Source of the DNA: Parabacteroides sp.
Lineage (GTDB): Bacteria; Bacteroidota; Bacteroidia; Bacteroidales; Tannerellaceae
DNA: 64,000 bases
Assembly: GCA_018054455.1 (NCBI GenBank)
Contig: JAGPJL010000002.1
Coordinates: forward strand, 22,046 to 86,045
Direction of reading: 5' to 3'
Below the pieces are notes generated by a model. It was not told the DNA's origin. It did no database searches and was given only the letters and a program-made list of their open reading frames with translations. The position numbers and the translations under genes were made by a program. This document shows, piece by piece, positions 53,530-63,974 of this stretch (the first letter of the stretch is position 1; each line of letters starts with the position of its first letter).

Positions 53530-56106
53530 TTATTCTTCATCTAATTCTGGTTCTTCAAAAGCATCAGATTCAAATAAACTGGACTGCTCCTGAATGTTGT
53601 TTGAAACTTCTTCGTCAATTAGTTCCAAATCATCAGCTAAAACTTCATCCGGTTCGGACATAACCTTGCAAACAGAAGCAATTTCATCGTTTCGTTTTTC
53701 AAGATTTATCAAACGGACACCTTGTGTTGCACGACCAATAACGTTTAAGTCTGATACTTTCATACGAATGGTTATACCAGATTTGTTAATAATCATAAGG
53801 TCGTTATCATTCGTTACGTTCTTTATATCAACCACTTTTCCTGTTTTATCAGTAATATTGATGGTCTTTACCCCTTTACCTCCACGGTTGGTTATACGAT
53901 AATCATCTATACTTGAACGCTTTCCATAACCAAGTTCCGAAACAACCAGAATGGTTTCGTTATCGTTGTCTTTAACACAAACCATTCCAACAACCTCGTC
54001 GGTAGGATCATTCGCATCAAGTGTCATACCACGTACGCCGGCAGCAGTACGTCCCATAACTCTAACGGCACTTTCATTAAAACGAATAGCGCGTCCATTG
54101 CGGTTTGCTATTACAACTTCATTTTTCCCGTTTGTCATTCTAACCTGAATCAATCCGTCGTCTTCGTGCAGTGTTATGGCATTTACCCCATTCTGACGTG
54201 GACGTGAATAAGCTTCAAGAAGTGTTTTCTTAATAACCCCCTTCTTTGTACAGAATAACAAATAGTGAGAATTAATAAACTCAGTATCAGTTGTCAAACG
54301 TTTTACACGAACAAATGCATTAACCTTATCTCCTGCTTCGATATTCAAGAGATTCTGAATAGCCCGGCCTTTCGAGTTCTTTGTACCTTCAGGTATTTCA
54401 AATACTTTAAGCCAGTAACATTTTCCTCTGGCGGTAAAGAACATCATGGTGGCATGCATTGATGCAGGATAGATATATTCTACAAAGTCGGCATCACGTG
54501 TTTCAGATCCCTTAGCTCCTACACCACCTCTGTTTTGTGCACGGAATTCGCTTAACGGCGTACGTTTAATATATCCCATATGAGAGATAGTAATAATCAT
54601 TTCGTCGTCCGAATAGAAATCTTCAGGATTCAGCTCTTCAGAAGCATAAATAATTTCTGTTTTACGGGCATCTCCGTATTTATCCTTAATTTCAAGCAAT
54701 TCATCCTTCATAACCTTTCTACAAAGGTCATCATTTGCCAATATTTCATTCAAATACGAGATTAATTTCTCGATTTCTTCAAATTCTGCATGAAGTTTAT
54801 CCTGTTCAAGTCCGGTAAGCTGGCGAAGACGCATTTCTACAATAGCCTTTGCCTGAATCTCCGACAATGCGAAACGGGACATTAAACGCTCCAATGCTTC
54901 TGCAGGACTTTTCGATGACTTAATAATAGCGATTACTTCATCAATATTATCAGAAGCAATAATTAATCCTTCCAGGATGTGAGCTCTTTCTTCCGCCTTC
55001 TTCAATTCAAACTTTGTTCTGCGGATAACAACCTCGTGGCGATGCTCTACGAAAGCGCTAATCATATCTTTCAGATTAAGCATTTGCGGGCGACCTTTCA
55101 CCAACGCAATGTTGTTTACACTGAAAGAAGATTGCAAGGCTGTAAGTTTGTATAGTTTATTAAGAACTACACTTGCATTCGCATCTCGCTTAACATCTAC
55201 AACGATACGCATTCCGGTACGGTCTGATTCGTCATTTACGTTTGAAATACCATCCAATCGTTTTTCGCAAACCAAATCGGCAATATGCTTAATTAATTCA
55301 GCTTTATTTACAAGATATGGAATTTCTGTAACAACAATCTTATCATGATTATGCTCATGTTCGATTTCAGCCTTTCCCCGCATAACGATACGACCTCTAC
55401 CTGTTTCAAATGCATCTTTAACACCTGCGTATCCATATATATATGCACCTGTAGGAAAATCCGGTGCTTTAATATACTGCATCAAACCAGGAATATCTAT
55501 ATCCCCTTTTGTGTCAATAAATGCAACTGTTGCATCAATAGCTTCGCTCATGTTATGAGGTGGCATATTTGTTGCCATACCTACAGCAATCCCTGAACCC
55601 CCGTTTACAAGTAAATTTGGAATACGGGTCGGCAATACAGTTGGTTCTTTTAGTGTGTCATCAAAGTTCAACTGAAAATCAACGGTATCTTTATCAATAT
55701 CCCGAAGCATTTCTTCGGCCAACTTGCTTAAACGGGCTTCCGTATAACGCATTGCAGCCGGACTATCTCCGTCAATTGATCCAAAGTTACCCTGACCATC
55801 TACCAATGGATAACGTAACGACCACGACTGTGCCATACGAACCATTGCAAAATACACGGATGAATCTCCGTGTGGATGGTACTTACCTAAAACTTCCCCA
55901 ACAATTCTTGCAGATTTTTTATAAGGTTTATCGGAGGTATTACCCAATTCATTCATCCCAAACAGTACACGCCGGTGAACTGGTTTAAAACCATCCCTAA
56001 CATCCGGAAGAGCTCGAGAAACAATAACAGACATTGAATAGTCAATGTATGCCGATTTCATCTCGTCTTCTATGTTAATCTTAATAATTCTGTCTTGATC
56101 AACCAT
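53530..56106 (-). CDS. gyrA: DNA gyrase subunit A
   Basis: An 858-residue GyrA. The catalytic tyrosine is Y121 in AMRYTEARL. The quinolone region reads [19 protein letters not shown] (75-93) with S82 intact, the position altered in resistant Bacteroides, so no common resistance change is visible. The C-terminal domain carries the pinwheel repeats, including [10 protein letters not shown] (gyrase-box-like) and [10 protein letters not shown], and ends in an acidic tail. GyrA rather than ParC is supported by this box. The gene is divergent from clpC, with 203 bases between. Confidence 0.96.
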   Translation of the reverse strand: MVDQDRIIKINIEDEMKSAYIDYSMSVIVSRALPDVRDGFKPVHRRVLFGMNELGNTSDKPYKKSARIVGEVLGKYHPHGDSSVYFAMVRMAQSWSLRYPLVDGQGNFGSIDGDSPAAMRYTEARLSKLAEEMLRDIDKDTVDFQLNFDDTLKEPTVLPTRIPNLLVNGGSGIAVGMATNMPPHNMSEAIDATVAFIDTKGDIDIPGLMQYIKAPDFPTGAYIYGYAGVKDAFETGRGRIVMRGKAEIEHEHNHDKIVVTEIPYLVNKAELIKHIADLVCEKRLDGISNVNDESDRTGMRIVVDVKRDANASVVLNKLYKLTALQSSFSVNNIALVKGRPQMLNLKDMISAFVEHRHEVVIRRTKFELKKAEERAHILEGLIIASDNIDEVIAIIKSSKSPAEALERLMSRFALSEIQAKAIVEMRLRQLTGLEQDKLHAEFEEIEKLISYLNEILANDDLCRKVMKDELLEIKDKYGDARKTEIIYASEELNPEDFYSDDEMIITISHMGYIKRTPLSEFRAQNRGGVGAKGSETRDADFVEYIYPASMHATMMFFTARGKCYWLKVFEIPEGTKNSKGRAIQNLLNIEAGDKVNAFVRVKRLTTDTEFINSHYLLFCTKKGVIKKTLLEAYSRPRQNGVNAITLHEDDGLIQVRMTNGKNEVVIANRNGRAIRFNESAVRVMGRTAAGVRGMTLDANDPTDEVVGMVCVKDNDNETILVVSELGYGKRSSIDDYRITNRGGKGVKTINITDKTGKVVDIKNVTNDNDLMIINKSGITIRMKVSDLNVIGRATQGVRLINLEKRNDEIASVCKVMSEPDEVLADDLELIDEEVSNNIQEQSSLFESDAFEEPELDEE

Positions 56107-56250
56107 TTAGATTTATATTAATTACACGCTATATTTTCTCTCTGAAAAATCGCACTAAGGTAAGGGTTTTCCTCAGACTACGAAAGCTTTTAATGTGAAA
56201 ATTTACTATTTGAGCCTTTTCAACATTTATTGGGTATAAATGGCATGGAT

Positions 56251-56284
56251 TTTGATTAGATGTTCAAATAGATTGCTATTTTTG
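56251..56284 (+). promoter_or_regulatory. predicted clpC promoter
   Basis: TTTG (56251-56254) and TATTTTTG (56277-56284), with 22 bases between them, resemble the Bacteroidetes promoter and lie about 25 bases before the clpC start. No CIRCE or CtsR-type operator was seen nearby. Confidence 0.55.
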
Positions 56285-56309
56285 CAAAACTCATTACATT
56301 AAATACAAA

Positions 56310-58865
56310 ATGAAGAATAATTATACAAAGAGGCTGTTCGATGTCCTTCAATACAGCCGGGAGGAAGCTGTCAGATTACAAAGTAACTTTATTGGTCCGG
56401 AGCACCTTATGCTTGGAATCCTCAGGGATGGCGATGGTAAGGCTTTCAATATGCTCACGGACCTTAATGCCAACTTGTCACTCATAAAAAGAAAAATCGA
56501 ACAAAATATTAAGAATATTAGTGATGATGGCTATGATAATGAAGAAATAGCCGTTACAAAGGAAACTGAGCGCGTTTTGCGTATGAGTATGCTTGAAGCC
56601 AGACTATTCAAGGAAAATGAAACCGGAACCGAGCATTTGCTACTGGCTCTTCTTAAAGATGATAATAATATTGCAGCGCATATCTTAAATGAAGAAAATA
56701 TAGATTACAAGGTTATATACAATACTTTAATCAACGGAACCGAAATGAAAAGTTTTGATGAAGAGTTTGAAGAATTGCGTGATGGTTTTACGGATGATGA
56801 TGACGATGATGATGATGATAATTTTACAGGGAAAAAAGATCCGGGTCATTCCTCTTCCGGTTCTCAAGGTTCTGCTCAACCAAAATCGCCCAATGACACA
56901 CCAGTATTGGACAATTTTGGGTCTGACATGACAAGAGCTGCCATGGAAAACAGATTGGATCCCATTGTTGGACGAGAAAAAGAAATAGAACGTCTTGCTC
57001 AGATTTTAAGTCGTAGGAAAAAGAATAATCCAGTATTAATAGGTGAACCCGGGGTTGGTAAATCAGCAATTGTTGAAGGGTTAGCCTTGCGGATTGTTCA
57101 ACGTAAGGTATCTCGTATTTTGTTCGACAAGAGGGTAATAAGCCTTGATATGGCTTCGGTTGTTGCTGGCACAAAGTATCGTGGACAGTTTGAAGAGCGT
57201 ATTAAAGCTATTCTTAATGAATTGTCGAAAAATCCGAATATCATTTTGTTTATAGATGAAATTCATACGATTGTTGGTGCAGGTGCTGCTTCCGGATCTA
57301 TGGATGCAGCCAATATGCTAAAGCCAGCTCTGGCCAGAGGCGAAATTCAATGTATAGGAGCTACCACGCTGGATGAATATCGTAAGAATATTGAAAAGGA
57401 CGGAGCGCTGGAAAGACGTTTCCAGAAAATTATTGTAGATCCTACTACAAAAGAAGAAACTTTGCAGATTCTTCAGAACATAAAAGACCGCTACGAAGAA
57501 CATCATAACGTTATTTATACTTCTGATGCCCTTAAGGCATGTGTTTCACTTACAGACAGGTACATTAGCGATCGTAATTTCCCTGATAAAGCCATTGATG
57601 CACTGGATGAAGCAGGATCACGTGTTCATATTTCAAATATAGTTGTTCCTAAAAATATTGAAGACTTAGAAAAGAAAATTGAAGAAACGAAAGCTGAAAA
57701 GGTTGCTGCTGTAAAATCTCAGAATTTTGAACTTGCAGCAAGTTTCCGTGATAAGGAGCGTCAATATTTACTTCAATTGGAAGCAGCAAAGACGCGTTGG
57801 GAAGAAGAATTGCATGAAAGTCGCGAAACTGTTGATGAAGACAAAGTGGCTGAAGTTATTGCCATGATGTCTGGTGTGCCGGTTCAGCGGATCGCTAAAG
57901 CCGAGAATTTAAAGCTGATTGAAATGGCAGAAGTTCTTAAAAGCAAAGTTGTTGGTCAAGATGATGCTGTTCAGAAGGTTGTAAAAGCTATTCAACGTAA
58001 TCGGGTTGGTTTGAAAGATCCTAATAAACCTATTGGAACCTTCATGTTTTTGGGACCAACCGGTGTTGGTAAAACATATCTTGCTAAGAAACTGGCAGAG
58101 TATCTGTTTGACTCCGGCGATGCGTTAATTCGTATTGATATGAGCGAATATCTTGAAAAGTTTGCTGTTTCACGCCTGATCGGAGCGCCTCCGGGATACG
58201 TTGGATACGAAGAAGGTGGCCAGCTAACAGAAAAAGTTCGTAGAAAACCTTACTCAGTTGTTTTACTTGATGAAATTGAAAAGGCTCATCCTGATGTATT
58301 CAACTTGTTGTTGCAGGTGTTAGATGAAGGCCGGTTGACTGACAGTTTGGGCCGGCAAATCGACTTTAAGAACACCATTCTGATTCTTACTTCTAACATT
58401 GGTACAAGACAAATTAAAGAATTTGGTCATGGTGTTGGTTTTAATACACAAGTTGCCGGAGAAACCGACAAAGACTTTACACGTAGTGTTATACAAAAAG
58501 CTTTGAACAAAGCATTTGCACCTGAATTTTTAAATCGTATTGATGATGTTGTAATGTTTGATCCGTTGGATAAAGAGTCTATTCATAAGATTATTGACAT
58601 TGAGCTGGACGGTTTATACAAACGCGTCAATAATATTGGATATCAATTGGTTCTTACAGACGAAGCCAAAGACTTCATTGCATCCAAAGGTTATGATGTA
58701 CAGTTTGGTGCCCGTCCTCTGAAGCGATCAATCCAAAAGTATCTGGAAGACGAAATGGCCGAAATGATAATTAGGGCAACAGTAAGCGAAGGAGATACTA
58801 TTTTTGTAGACTTTGACAAAGAGGCCCAAAAGATAACAACCGAAATTAGAAAAGTGAATTTATAA
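56310..58865 (+). CDS. clpC: ATP-dependent Clp protease ATPase, ClpC
   Basis: An 851-residue class I Clp ATPase. Residues about 1-145 hold two Clp-N repeats. A run of nine aspartates (162-170) forms an unusual acidic linker. The first AAA+ domain has GEPGVGKS and [10 protein letters not shown]. The middle UVR-like coiled coil (about 450-500) identifies ClpC rather than ClpB or ClpA. The second AAA+ domain has GPTGVGKT and [12 protein letters not shown]. It unfolds proteins for ClpP, which is not in the window. It is followed by a terminator and is monocistronic. Confidence 0.95.
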   Translation: MKNNYTKRLFDVLQYSREEAVRLQSNFIGPEHLMLGILRDGDGKAFNMLTDLNANLSLIKRKIEQNIKNISDDGYDNEEIAVTKETERVLRMSMLEARLFKENETGTEHLLLALLKDDNNIAAHILNEENIDYKVIYNTLINGTEMKSFDEEFEELRDGFTDDDDDDDDDNFTGKKDPGHSSSGSQGSAQPKSPNDTPVLDNFGSDMTRAAMENRLDPIVGREKEIERLAQILSRRKKNNPVLIGEPGVGKSAIVEGLALRIVQRKVSRILFDKRVISLDMASVVAGTKYRGQFEERIKAILNELSKNPNIILFIDEIHTIVGAGAASGSMDAANMLKPALARGEIQCIGATTLDEYRKNIEKDGALERRFQKIIVDPTTKEETLQILQNIKDRYEEHHNVIYTSDALKACVSLTDRYISDRNFPDKAIDALDEAGSRVHISNIVVPKNIEDLEKKIEETKAEKVAAVKSQNFELAASFRDKERQYLLQLEAAKTRWEEELHESRETVDEDKVAEVIAMMSGVPVQRIAKAENLKLIEMAEVLKSKVVGQDDAVQKVVKAIQRNRVGLKDPNKPIGTFMFLGPTGVGKTYLAKKLAEYLFDSGDALIRIDMSEYLEKFAVSRLIGAPPGYVGYEEGGQLTEKVRRKPYSVVLLDEIEKAHPDVFNLLLQVLDEGRLTDSLGRQIDFKNTILILTSNIGTRQIKEFGHGVGFNTQVAGETDKDFTRSVIQKALNKAFAPEFLNRIDDVVMFDPLDKESIHKIIDIELDGLYKRVNNIGYQLVLTDEAKDFIASKGYDVQFGARPLKRSIQKYLEDEMAEMIIRATVSEGDTIFVDFDKEAQKITTEIRKVNL

Positions 58866-58886
58866 CGTTTCTATGGCTAGTATATT

Positions 58887-58920
58887 AGAAAAGCCGGACA
58901 ACTAATTGTCCGGCTTTTCT
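58887..58920 (+). terminator. terminator of clpC
   Basis: AGAAAAGCCGGACAA (58887-58901) pairs perfectly over 15 bases with TTGTCCGGCTTTTCT (58906-58920), with a 4-base loop. Confidence 0.9.
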
Positions 58921-58937
58921 ATTTCGGAAGGTTTGAA

Positions 58938-58963
58938 ATATTGGCATAAGAAATAGCCAATAT
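58938..58963. promoter_or_regulatory. inverted repeat upstream of htpG
   Basis: ATATTGGC (58938-58945) and GCCAATAT (58956-58963) are perfect 8-base arms separated by 10 bases, about 105 bases before the htpG start. The TTGGCAT word recurs at 58979-58984 within a TTTGGCATTTT context. It could be an operator for htpG. It does not match CIRCE. Confidence 0.45.
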
Positions 58964-59068
58964 GGCACATTTAACGTTTGGCATTTTATTTGCTTTTCAT
59001 CAATCAGCAGGAAAAGCTGCGTTTTATATTAAAATAATAATACACATAACATTAATAAATTATTAATT

Positions 59069-61117
59069 ATGGCAAAAGTTGGTCACATAGGTGTTACTAC
59101 AGATAACATCTTCCCTGTCATTAAAAAATTTCTTTACAGCGATCACGAAATTTTTCTGCGTGAACTTGTTTCCAATGCTGTTGATGCTACACAAAAAATT
59201 AAAACACTTTCGTCTGTTGGCGAATTTAAAGGCGAATTGGGCGATGTGGCAGTTAGGGTGTCTTACGACGACAATACCATAACCATTTCCGACCGCGGTA
59301 TAGGAATGACTGCCGATGAAATAGAAAAATACATCAATCAGATTGCATTCTCAAGTGCAGAAGAGTTCCTCGAAAAGTATAAAGATGATAAAGCCGCCAT
59401 CATTGGTCACTTTGGTTTAGGTTTTTATTCCTCGTTCATGGTATCTAAAAAAGTGGAGATCATAACAAAATCGTATAAAGAAGGAGCTGTTCCAATGAAA
59501 TGGAGCTGCGATGGCTCGCCTGAATATACAATGGAAGAAACCGAAAAAACCGACAGAGGTACGGATATCATCCTTTATATTGACGACGAAAACAAAGATT
59601 TCCTCAATAAGGATAAGATAAACGGCCTGCTTACCAAGTATTGTAAGTTCTTGCCAGTGCCTATTGCTTTTGGAAAAAAACAAGAATGGAAAGATGGTAA
59701 ATATGTCGATACAGCCGAAGATAATGTTATAAATGATATACAACCTGCCTGGATACGTAAGCCTTCAGATTTAAAAGATGAAGACTATAAAAAGTTCTAT
59801 CAGGATTTGTATCCTATGACTGAAGAACCTCTTTTCTGGATTCATCTGAATGTCGACTATCCTTTCAATCTTACAGGTATTCTTTACTTCCCTAAGATTA
59901 AAAACAATATGGAACTGCATCGTAACAAGATTCAGCTATACTGTAACCAGGTATTTGTTACAGATTCGGTTGAAGGTATCGTTCCTGAATTCCTAACTTT
60001 GTTACATGGGGTAATTGATTCTCCGGATATTCCTCTGAATGTTTCCCGCTCCTATTTGCAGAGCGATTCCAATGTTAAGAAAATTTCAAACCATATCACT
60101 AAGAAAGTTGCCGATCGTTTGGAAGAGATCTTCAAATCAGACCGCGCTCAGTTCGAGGAAAAATGGGATAATCTTAAGCTGTTTATTCAGTATGGCATGC
60201 TTAGTGATGAGAAATTCTATGACCGGGGTGCCAAATTTGCTCTTCTTAAAGATGTAGATGGTAAGAGCTTTACATTCGAAGAATACAAAACCCTTATTAA
60301 AGAAAACCAAACAGACAAAGAAGGAAATACAATTTACCTTTATACAAACAATAAAGACGAGCAATACAGCTATATACATGCTGCCAAAGACAAAGGTTAT
60401 AATGTGTTGGTAATGGATGGCCAGCTTGACATACATGTAGTAAGTCAGCTTGAACAAAAGTTTGAAAAGTCACGTTTTGTACGTGTAGACAGTGAAACGG
60501 TCGACAATCTTATCCGTAAGGATGATGCAAACAAAGTACACCTGACTGAAGAACAACAAAATGCTTTACAGGAAATCTTTAGAAGTCAGCTTCCCAAGCT
60601 AGATAAAGCCGAGTTTATTGTAACGTTTGAAGCGCTGGGAGAAAACGTGAATCCGGTTATGATTACGCAAAGCGAATATATGCGTCGAATGAGAGAAATG
60701 GCCGCCATGCAACCAGGTATGTCTTTCTATGGAGAACTCCCCGATAGCTATAGCCTTGTACTTAATGCCGACCATTCTTTAATTAAAGAAGTTCTGAAAG
60801 ACGAAGAAACAGCTTGCGCAGAGAAAATTAATCCGCTTCTTGCTGATAAAAAAGGATGGGAAGCCCGTAAAGCCGATCTTCAAGCCAGTCAAAAGGGTAA
60901 AAAGGAAGAAGAGATCCCTGTATCTGAAAAAGAAGACTTGGATAACACAAGTAAGAAGATCGAAGAAATTACGAACGAATGTAATTCAGTTTTTTCTTCC
61001 TACGCGCAATCAAACAAGAAGGTTAGTCAGCTGATAGACTTAGCCCTGTTATCTAACGGTATGCTTAAAGGAGAAGCCCTTAGTCGCTTTATCAAACGAA
61101 GTGTCGAATTAATCTAA
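59069..61117 (+). CDS. htpG: Hsp90-family chaperone HtpG
   Basis: A 682-residue HtpG. The N-terminal GHKL ATPase has RELVSNAVDATQK (motif N), DRGIGMTADE (G1) and GHFGLGFYSSFMVS (G2). The middle domain contains the NVSRSYLQSD segment (catalytic arginine loop), and the C-terminal dimerisation part includes QSEYMRRMREMAAMQ. A lysine/glutamate-rich insertion near residues 603-630 (KGKKEEEIPVSEKED) lies in the C-terminal half. Length fits Bacteroidetes HtpG. It is monocistronic, with terminators before and after. Confidence 0.95.
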   Translation: MAKVGHIGVTTDNIFPVIKKFLYSDHEIFLRELVSNAVDATQKIKTLSSVGEFKGELGDVAVRVSYDDNTITISDRGIGMTADEIEKYINQIAFSSAEEFLEKYKDDKAAIIGHFGLGFYSSFMVSKKVEIITKSYKEGAVPMKWSCDGSPEYTMEETEKTDRGTDIILYIDDENKDFLNKDKINGLLTKYCKFLPVPIAFGKKQEWKDGKYVDTAEDNVINDIQPAWIRKPSDLKDEDYKKFYQDLYPMTEEPLFWIHLNVDYPFNLTGILYFPKIKNNMELHRNKIQLYCNQVFVTDSVEGIVPEFLTLLHGVIDSPDIPLNVSRSYLQSDSNVKKISNHITKKVADRLEEIFKSDRAQFEEKWDNLKLFIQYGMLSDEKFYDRGAKFALLKDVDGKSFTFEEYKTLIKENQTDKEGNTIYLYTNNKDEQYSYIHAAKDKGYNVLVMDGQLDIHVVSQLEQKFEKSRFVRVDSETVDNLIRKDDANKVHLTEEQQNALQEIFRSQLPKLDKAEFIVTFEALGENVNPVMITQSEYMRRMREMAAMQPGMSFYGELPDSYSLVLNADHSLIKEVLKDEETACAEKINPLLADKKGWEARKADLQASQKGKKEEEIPVSEKEDLDNTSKKIEEITNECNSVFSSYAQSNKKVSQLIDLALLSNGMLKGEALSRFIKRSVELI

Positions 61118-61138
61118 TCGACAAATCAATGTAAATAC

Positions 61139-61174
61139 AAAGAGGAGGAGCGTAAAGTTCCTCCTCTTTTTTTG
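61139..61174 (+). terminator. terminator of htpG
   Basis: AGAGGAGGA (61141-61149) pairs with TCCTCCTCT (61159-61167), followed by a T run. Confidence 0.85.
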
Positions 61175-61202
61175 TTTATATCTAAAGTTTCAGTTACTTT
61201 TG
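61171..61202 (+). promoter_or_regulatory. predicted promoter of the patatin gene
   Basis: TTTG (61171-61174), 20 bases, then TACTTTTG (61195-61202) is a close consensus match, 58 bases before the ATG. It overlaps the T run of the htpG terminator. Confidence 0.6.
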
Positions 61203-61260
61203 AGTGCGTAATTAAGTTGTTTACCCATATTGCTTTTTGAAATTATTAAAAATCTAACAG

Positions 61261-63576
61261 ATGAGAAATAGTGCGATATTAGTTTCTTTATTTTTGATGC
61301 TTCTGCAACCGCTTTCTGCGCAGCGGGTAGGACTTGTTCTTAGTGGAGGCGGTGCAAAAGGAGCTGCACATATTGGTGTTATAAAGGCACTTGAAGAAAA
61401 TAATATTCCGATCGACTATATCGCCGGGACTTCTATTGGATCGATTATTGGAAGCCTTTATGCGATGGGATATACGCCAGACGAGATGCTTGAACTTTTG
61501 CTATCAAAAGAATTTGGCTATTGGCAAACCGGCATTGTAGAGGATGATTACTCCTACTACTTTAAGAAACCCGATGTTACTCCCGATTTTTCTCACTTTA
61601 CAATAGATATTTCGGATTCGCTGCAGGTAAAAACCAGTTTCTTTCCACAAAGTCTGGTTAACCCCATCCAGATGAATCAGGCTTTCGTTACTTTATTTGC
61701 TCAGGCTACAGCAAAGGCTATATGGAATTTCGACAACTTGTTCGTTCCTTTCCGTTGCATTGGATCTGATATCTATAATAAAAGAGCCGTTGTATTCAGA
61801 AACGGAGATTTAGGCGACGCAGTAAGAGCCTCTATGTCTTTTCCATTTGTTTTCAAACCTATATGGAAGGACAGTGTTCCTCTGTTTGATGGAGGAATTT
61901 ATGACAATTTTCCGGTTACGACGATGAAATCGGATTTTAATCCTGACTTTATCTTAGGATCGGTAGTTGCCAGTGTGAATAATAAGCCCAGCGAGAATCC
62001 GTATAATCAGATGGAAACAATGGTTATGCAGAAAACAGAATACGATGTTCCTGATGAAGATGGCATGATTCTAAAATTTCAATTTACTGATGTGTCTTTA
62101 CTGGATTTCCAAAAAGCAAAGGAATTGATGGATATAGGCTACAGAAGAACTTTATCCATTATAGATTCCATCAAAATGCGTGTTCCCCGAGAAGTTACGA
62201 AAGAGGAATTAAGACTGAAGCGCAAGCAGTATAAAGAAGGCCTCCCTCCGCTTATTTTCAAGAACATTCATATATCCGGAGTAACGGATGCTCAGCGAAA
62301 ATATATTGAAGCTCAGTTACACCGAGATATCAATAACGAATTCTCGATGGAAGAATTCCGCCGTGCATATTTTAAAATGCTATCTTATTCAAAGATAAAG
62401 GAAATAATTCCACATGCAGTTTATAACCGGAAAGAAAAATACTTCGATTTATATCTGGATGTTACAGTAAAAGACGAAATAAAAGTGTCTTTTGGAGGAA
62501 ATGTATCTTCGCATCAGGCCAATCAGCTTTTCTTAGGCATTAACTATCAATCGCTGGCACATGTAGCTGCCGATTATACGGCCAATTTTCATGTAGGAAA
62601 CTCTTTCAGCGGAGTTTTATTTAATGCGCGCAGTTATCTGAAAACACGAATTCCGTCTTATCTGAATATTCAGGGAGCTTATTCGTTTAAGAAATACTCT
62701 GAAAGTCAGTCCCTTTTTTATGAGGATGTACTCCCCTCTTTTATTCAGCAAAAAGAAAGTTATTTGAAGGTAAAACTAGGTCTTCCCTTTCTAAATAAAG
62801 CAAAAGCCGAAGTGGGAGTCTCTTATGGGCATCTTAATGATTTCTATTTTCAGACATCAAACATACTTTTCGCAAATTCAAAATTCGACAATAGCAGCTA
62901 CGATCTTTTTTCTGCATCTCTGCGCATAGAAGGCAATTCGCTGGATGATAAACTGTATCCCGTTTCTGGAAAGCAGCAATACCTTATGGCTCAGTATATA
63001 AATGGAAAAGAAAAATACAAACCAGCTACAACTACAGCATACACTGCAACCAACGATGGAAATCACAGTTGGTTGCAAATTAAGGGCCGATTACATAATT
63101 ACCATCAATTCTCAAATAAATTCAATCTGGGTTATACTGCCGAAATGGTTATTTCCAGCAAGAATCTATATAATAATTACACAGCTTCAATTTTGCAAGC
63201 TCCGGCTTTTACGCCAACACCCCATAGCACAATTGTGTTTAACGAAGCATTTAGGGCGAATCAGTATGCGGCGATAGGTTTATCTCCCATCTTTAAGCTT
63301 AGTAAATTTGTACATTTCCGTACCGATTTCTATTGCTTTGCTCCTATGTATGAAATTAAGAAAGAGATCATATCAACAGGATCATCCTATGTGGATGTCC
63401 CCTATTATGGTAAGTTTATGCGTTCATATAATTTCATGGGTGAGACCTCTTTGGTAATTAGATTGCCATTTGCTTCTATTAGCTTATATGCCAACGGTTA
63501 CAGCTATCCAAAGCAAAACTTTAACTTTGGATTAAATATTGGATACCTTCTGTTTAATCCAAAAATGTTGGACTAA
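61261..63576 (+). CDS. patatin-like phospholipase with POTRA and outer-membrane beta-barrel
   Basis: A 771-residue protein with a signal peptide (about 1-20). A patatin domain (about 22-320) has the oxyanion loop GGGAKG (29-34), nucleophile S58 in GTSIG and the dyad aspartate D210 in DGGIYDNFPV. A POTRA-like segment (about 333-410; FKNIHISGVTDAQRKY) is followed by a beta-barrel (about 415-771) related to Omp85 proteins. This layout resembles type Vd secreted patatins, in which the barrel anchors or exports the lipase. The final residues do not show a classic terminal phenylalanine (ends KMLD). It is likely an outer-membrane lipid hydrolase. It has its own promoter and no obvious partner. Confidence 0.92.
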   Translation: MRNSAILVSLFLMLLQPLSAQRVGLVLSGGGAKGAAHIGVIKALEENNIPIDYIAGTSIGSIIGSLYAMGYTPDEMLELLLSKEFGYWQTGIVEDDYSYYFKKPDVTPDFSHFTIDISDSLQVKTSFFPQSLVNPIQMNQAFVTLFAQATAKAIWNFDNLFVPFRCIGSDIYNKRAVVFRNGDLGDAVRASMSFPFVFKPIWKDSVPLFDGGIYDNFPVTTMKSDFNPDFILGSVVASVNNKPSENPYNQMETMVMQKTEYDVPDEDGMILKFQFTDVSLLDFQKAKELMDIGYRRTLSIIDSIKMRVPREVTKEELRLKRKQYKEGLPPLIFKNIHISGVTDAQRKYIEAQLHRDINNEFSMEEFRRAYFKMLSYSKIKEIIPHAVYNRKEKYFDLYLDVTVKDEIKVSFGGNVSSHQANQLFLGINYQSLAHVAADYTANFHVGNSFSGVLFNARSYLKTRIPSYLNIQGAYSFKKYSESQSLFYEDVLPSFIQQKESYLKVKLGLPFLNKAKAEVGVSYGHLNDFYFQTSNILFANSKFDNSSYDLFSASLRIEGNSLDDKLYPVSGKQQYLMAQYINGKEKYKPATTTAYTATNDGNHSWLQIKGRLHNYHQFSNKFNLGYTAEMVISSKNLYNNYTASILQAPAFTPTPHSTIVFNEAFRANQYAAIGLSPIFKLSKFVHFRTDFYCFAPMYEIKKEIISTGSSYVDVPYYGKFMRSYNFMGETSLVIRLPFASISLYANGYSYPKQNFNFGLNIGYLLFNPKMLD

Positions 63577-63600
63577 AAGTTAAAAAACTAAAGAAAAAGC

Positions 63601-63630
63601 TTGCAGAAATAAAACAAATAGCTACCTTTG
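63601..63630 (+). promoter_or_regulatory. predicted promoter of the tRNA-Arg cluster
   Basis: TTG (63601-63603), exactly 19 bases, then TACCTTTG (63623-63630), 21 bases before the first tRNA. This is the best promoter match in the window. Confidence 0.7.
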
Positions 63631-63651
63631 CACTCGCAATCACGAAGTAAT

Positions 63652-63725
63652 GGCCGCGTAGCTCAACTGAATAGAGTAGCTGACTACGGATCAGCCGGTT
63701 ACAGGTTTGAATCCTGTCGCGGTCA
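63652..63725 (+). tRNA. tRNA-Arg (anticodon ACG), copy 1
   Basis: A 74-base cloverleaf: acceptor GGCCGCG with CGCGGTC, D arm GCTC/GAGT, anticodon stem GCTGA/TCAGC with loop CTACGGA (anticodon ACG), and T arm ACAGG/CCTGT with loop TTTGAAT. The 3' CCA is not encoded. ACG is normally edited at its first base to inosine by TadA and reads CGU, CGC and CGA. Confidence 0.97.
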
Positions 63726-63749
63726 CAAATTCGGATAAGATAAACTAAT

Positions 63750-63823
63750 GGCCACGTAGCTCAACTGAATAGAGTAGCTGACTACGGATCAGCCGGTTAC
63801 AGGTTTGAATCCTGTCGTGGTCA
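63750..63823 (+). tRNA. tRNA-Arg (anticodon ACG), copy 2
   Basis: Identical to copy 1 except for two paired acceptor changes: GGCCACG with CGTGGTC, so the fifth pair is A-U instead of G-C. Anticodon, D and T loops are unchanged. It is separated from copy 1 by 24 bases. Confidence 0.97.
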
Positions 63824-63858
63824 CAAATTAGTTTTAGCGTTATTTTACATATTAGATT

Positions 63859-63932
63859 GGCCGCGTAGCTCAACTGAATAGAGTAGCTGACTACGGATCA
63901 GCCGGTTACAGGTTTGAATCCTGTCGCGGTCA
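63859..63932 (+). tRNA. tRNA-Arg (anticodon ACG), copy 3
   Basis: The same 74-base sequence as copy 1, 35 bases after copy 2. It shares the A19 and U56 bases of the other copies and lacks an encoded CCA. Confidence 0.97.
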
Positions 63933-63934
63933 CA

Positions 63935-63974
63935 AGAAAAAAGGATACTTCAACATTGAGGTATCCTTTTTTTT
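63935..63974 (+). terminator. terminator of the tRNA cluster
   Basis: AAGGATAC (63941-63948) pairs with GTATCCTT (63961-63968), flanked by A and T runs. It ends the three-tRNA transcript. Confidence 0.85.

Noticed and set aside
55560..55988. 142-residue ORF antisense to gyrA
   Set aside because: It lies wholly within the conserved gyrA breakage-reunion coding region and has no recognisable features.
53530..56106. Phenylalanine at the GyrA position matching E. coli D87 as a quinolone-resistance change
   Set aside because: F86 in SSVYFAMVR appears to be the ordinary state in Bacteroidales as I recall it. S82, the usual resistance position, is intact.
58960..58985. Sigma-54 promoter (TGGCAC...) before htpG
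   Set aside because: The GG-N10-GC spacing rule fails for each TGGCA word there.
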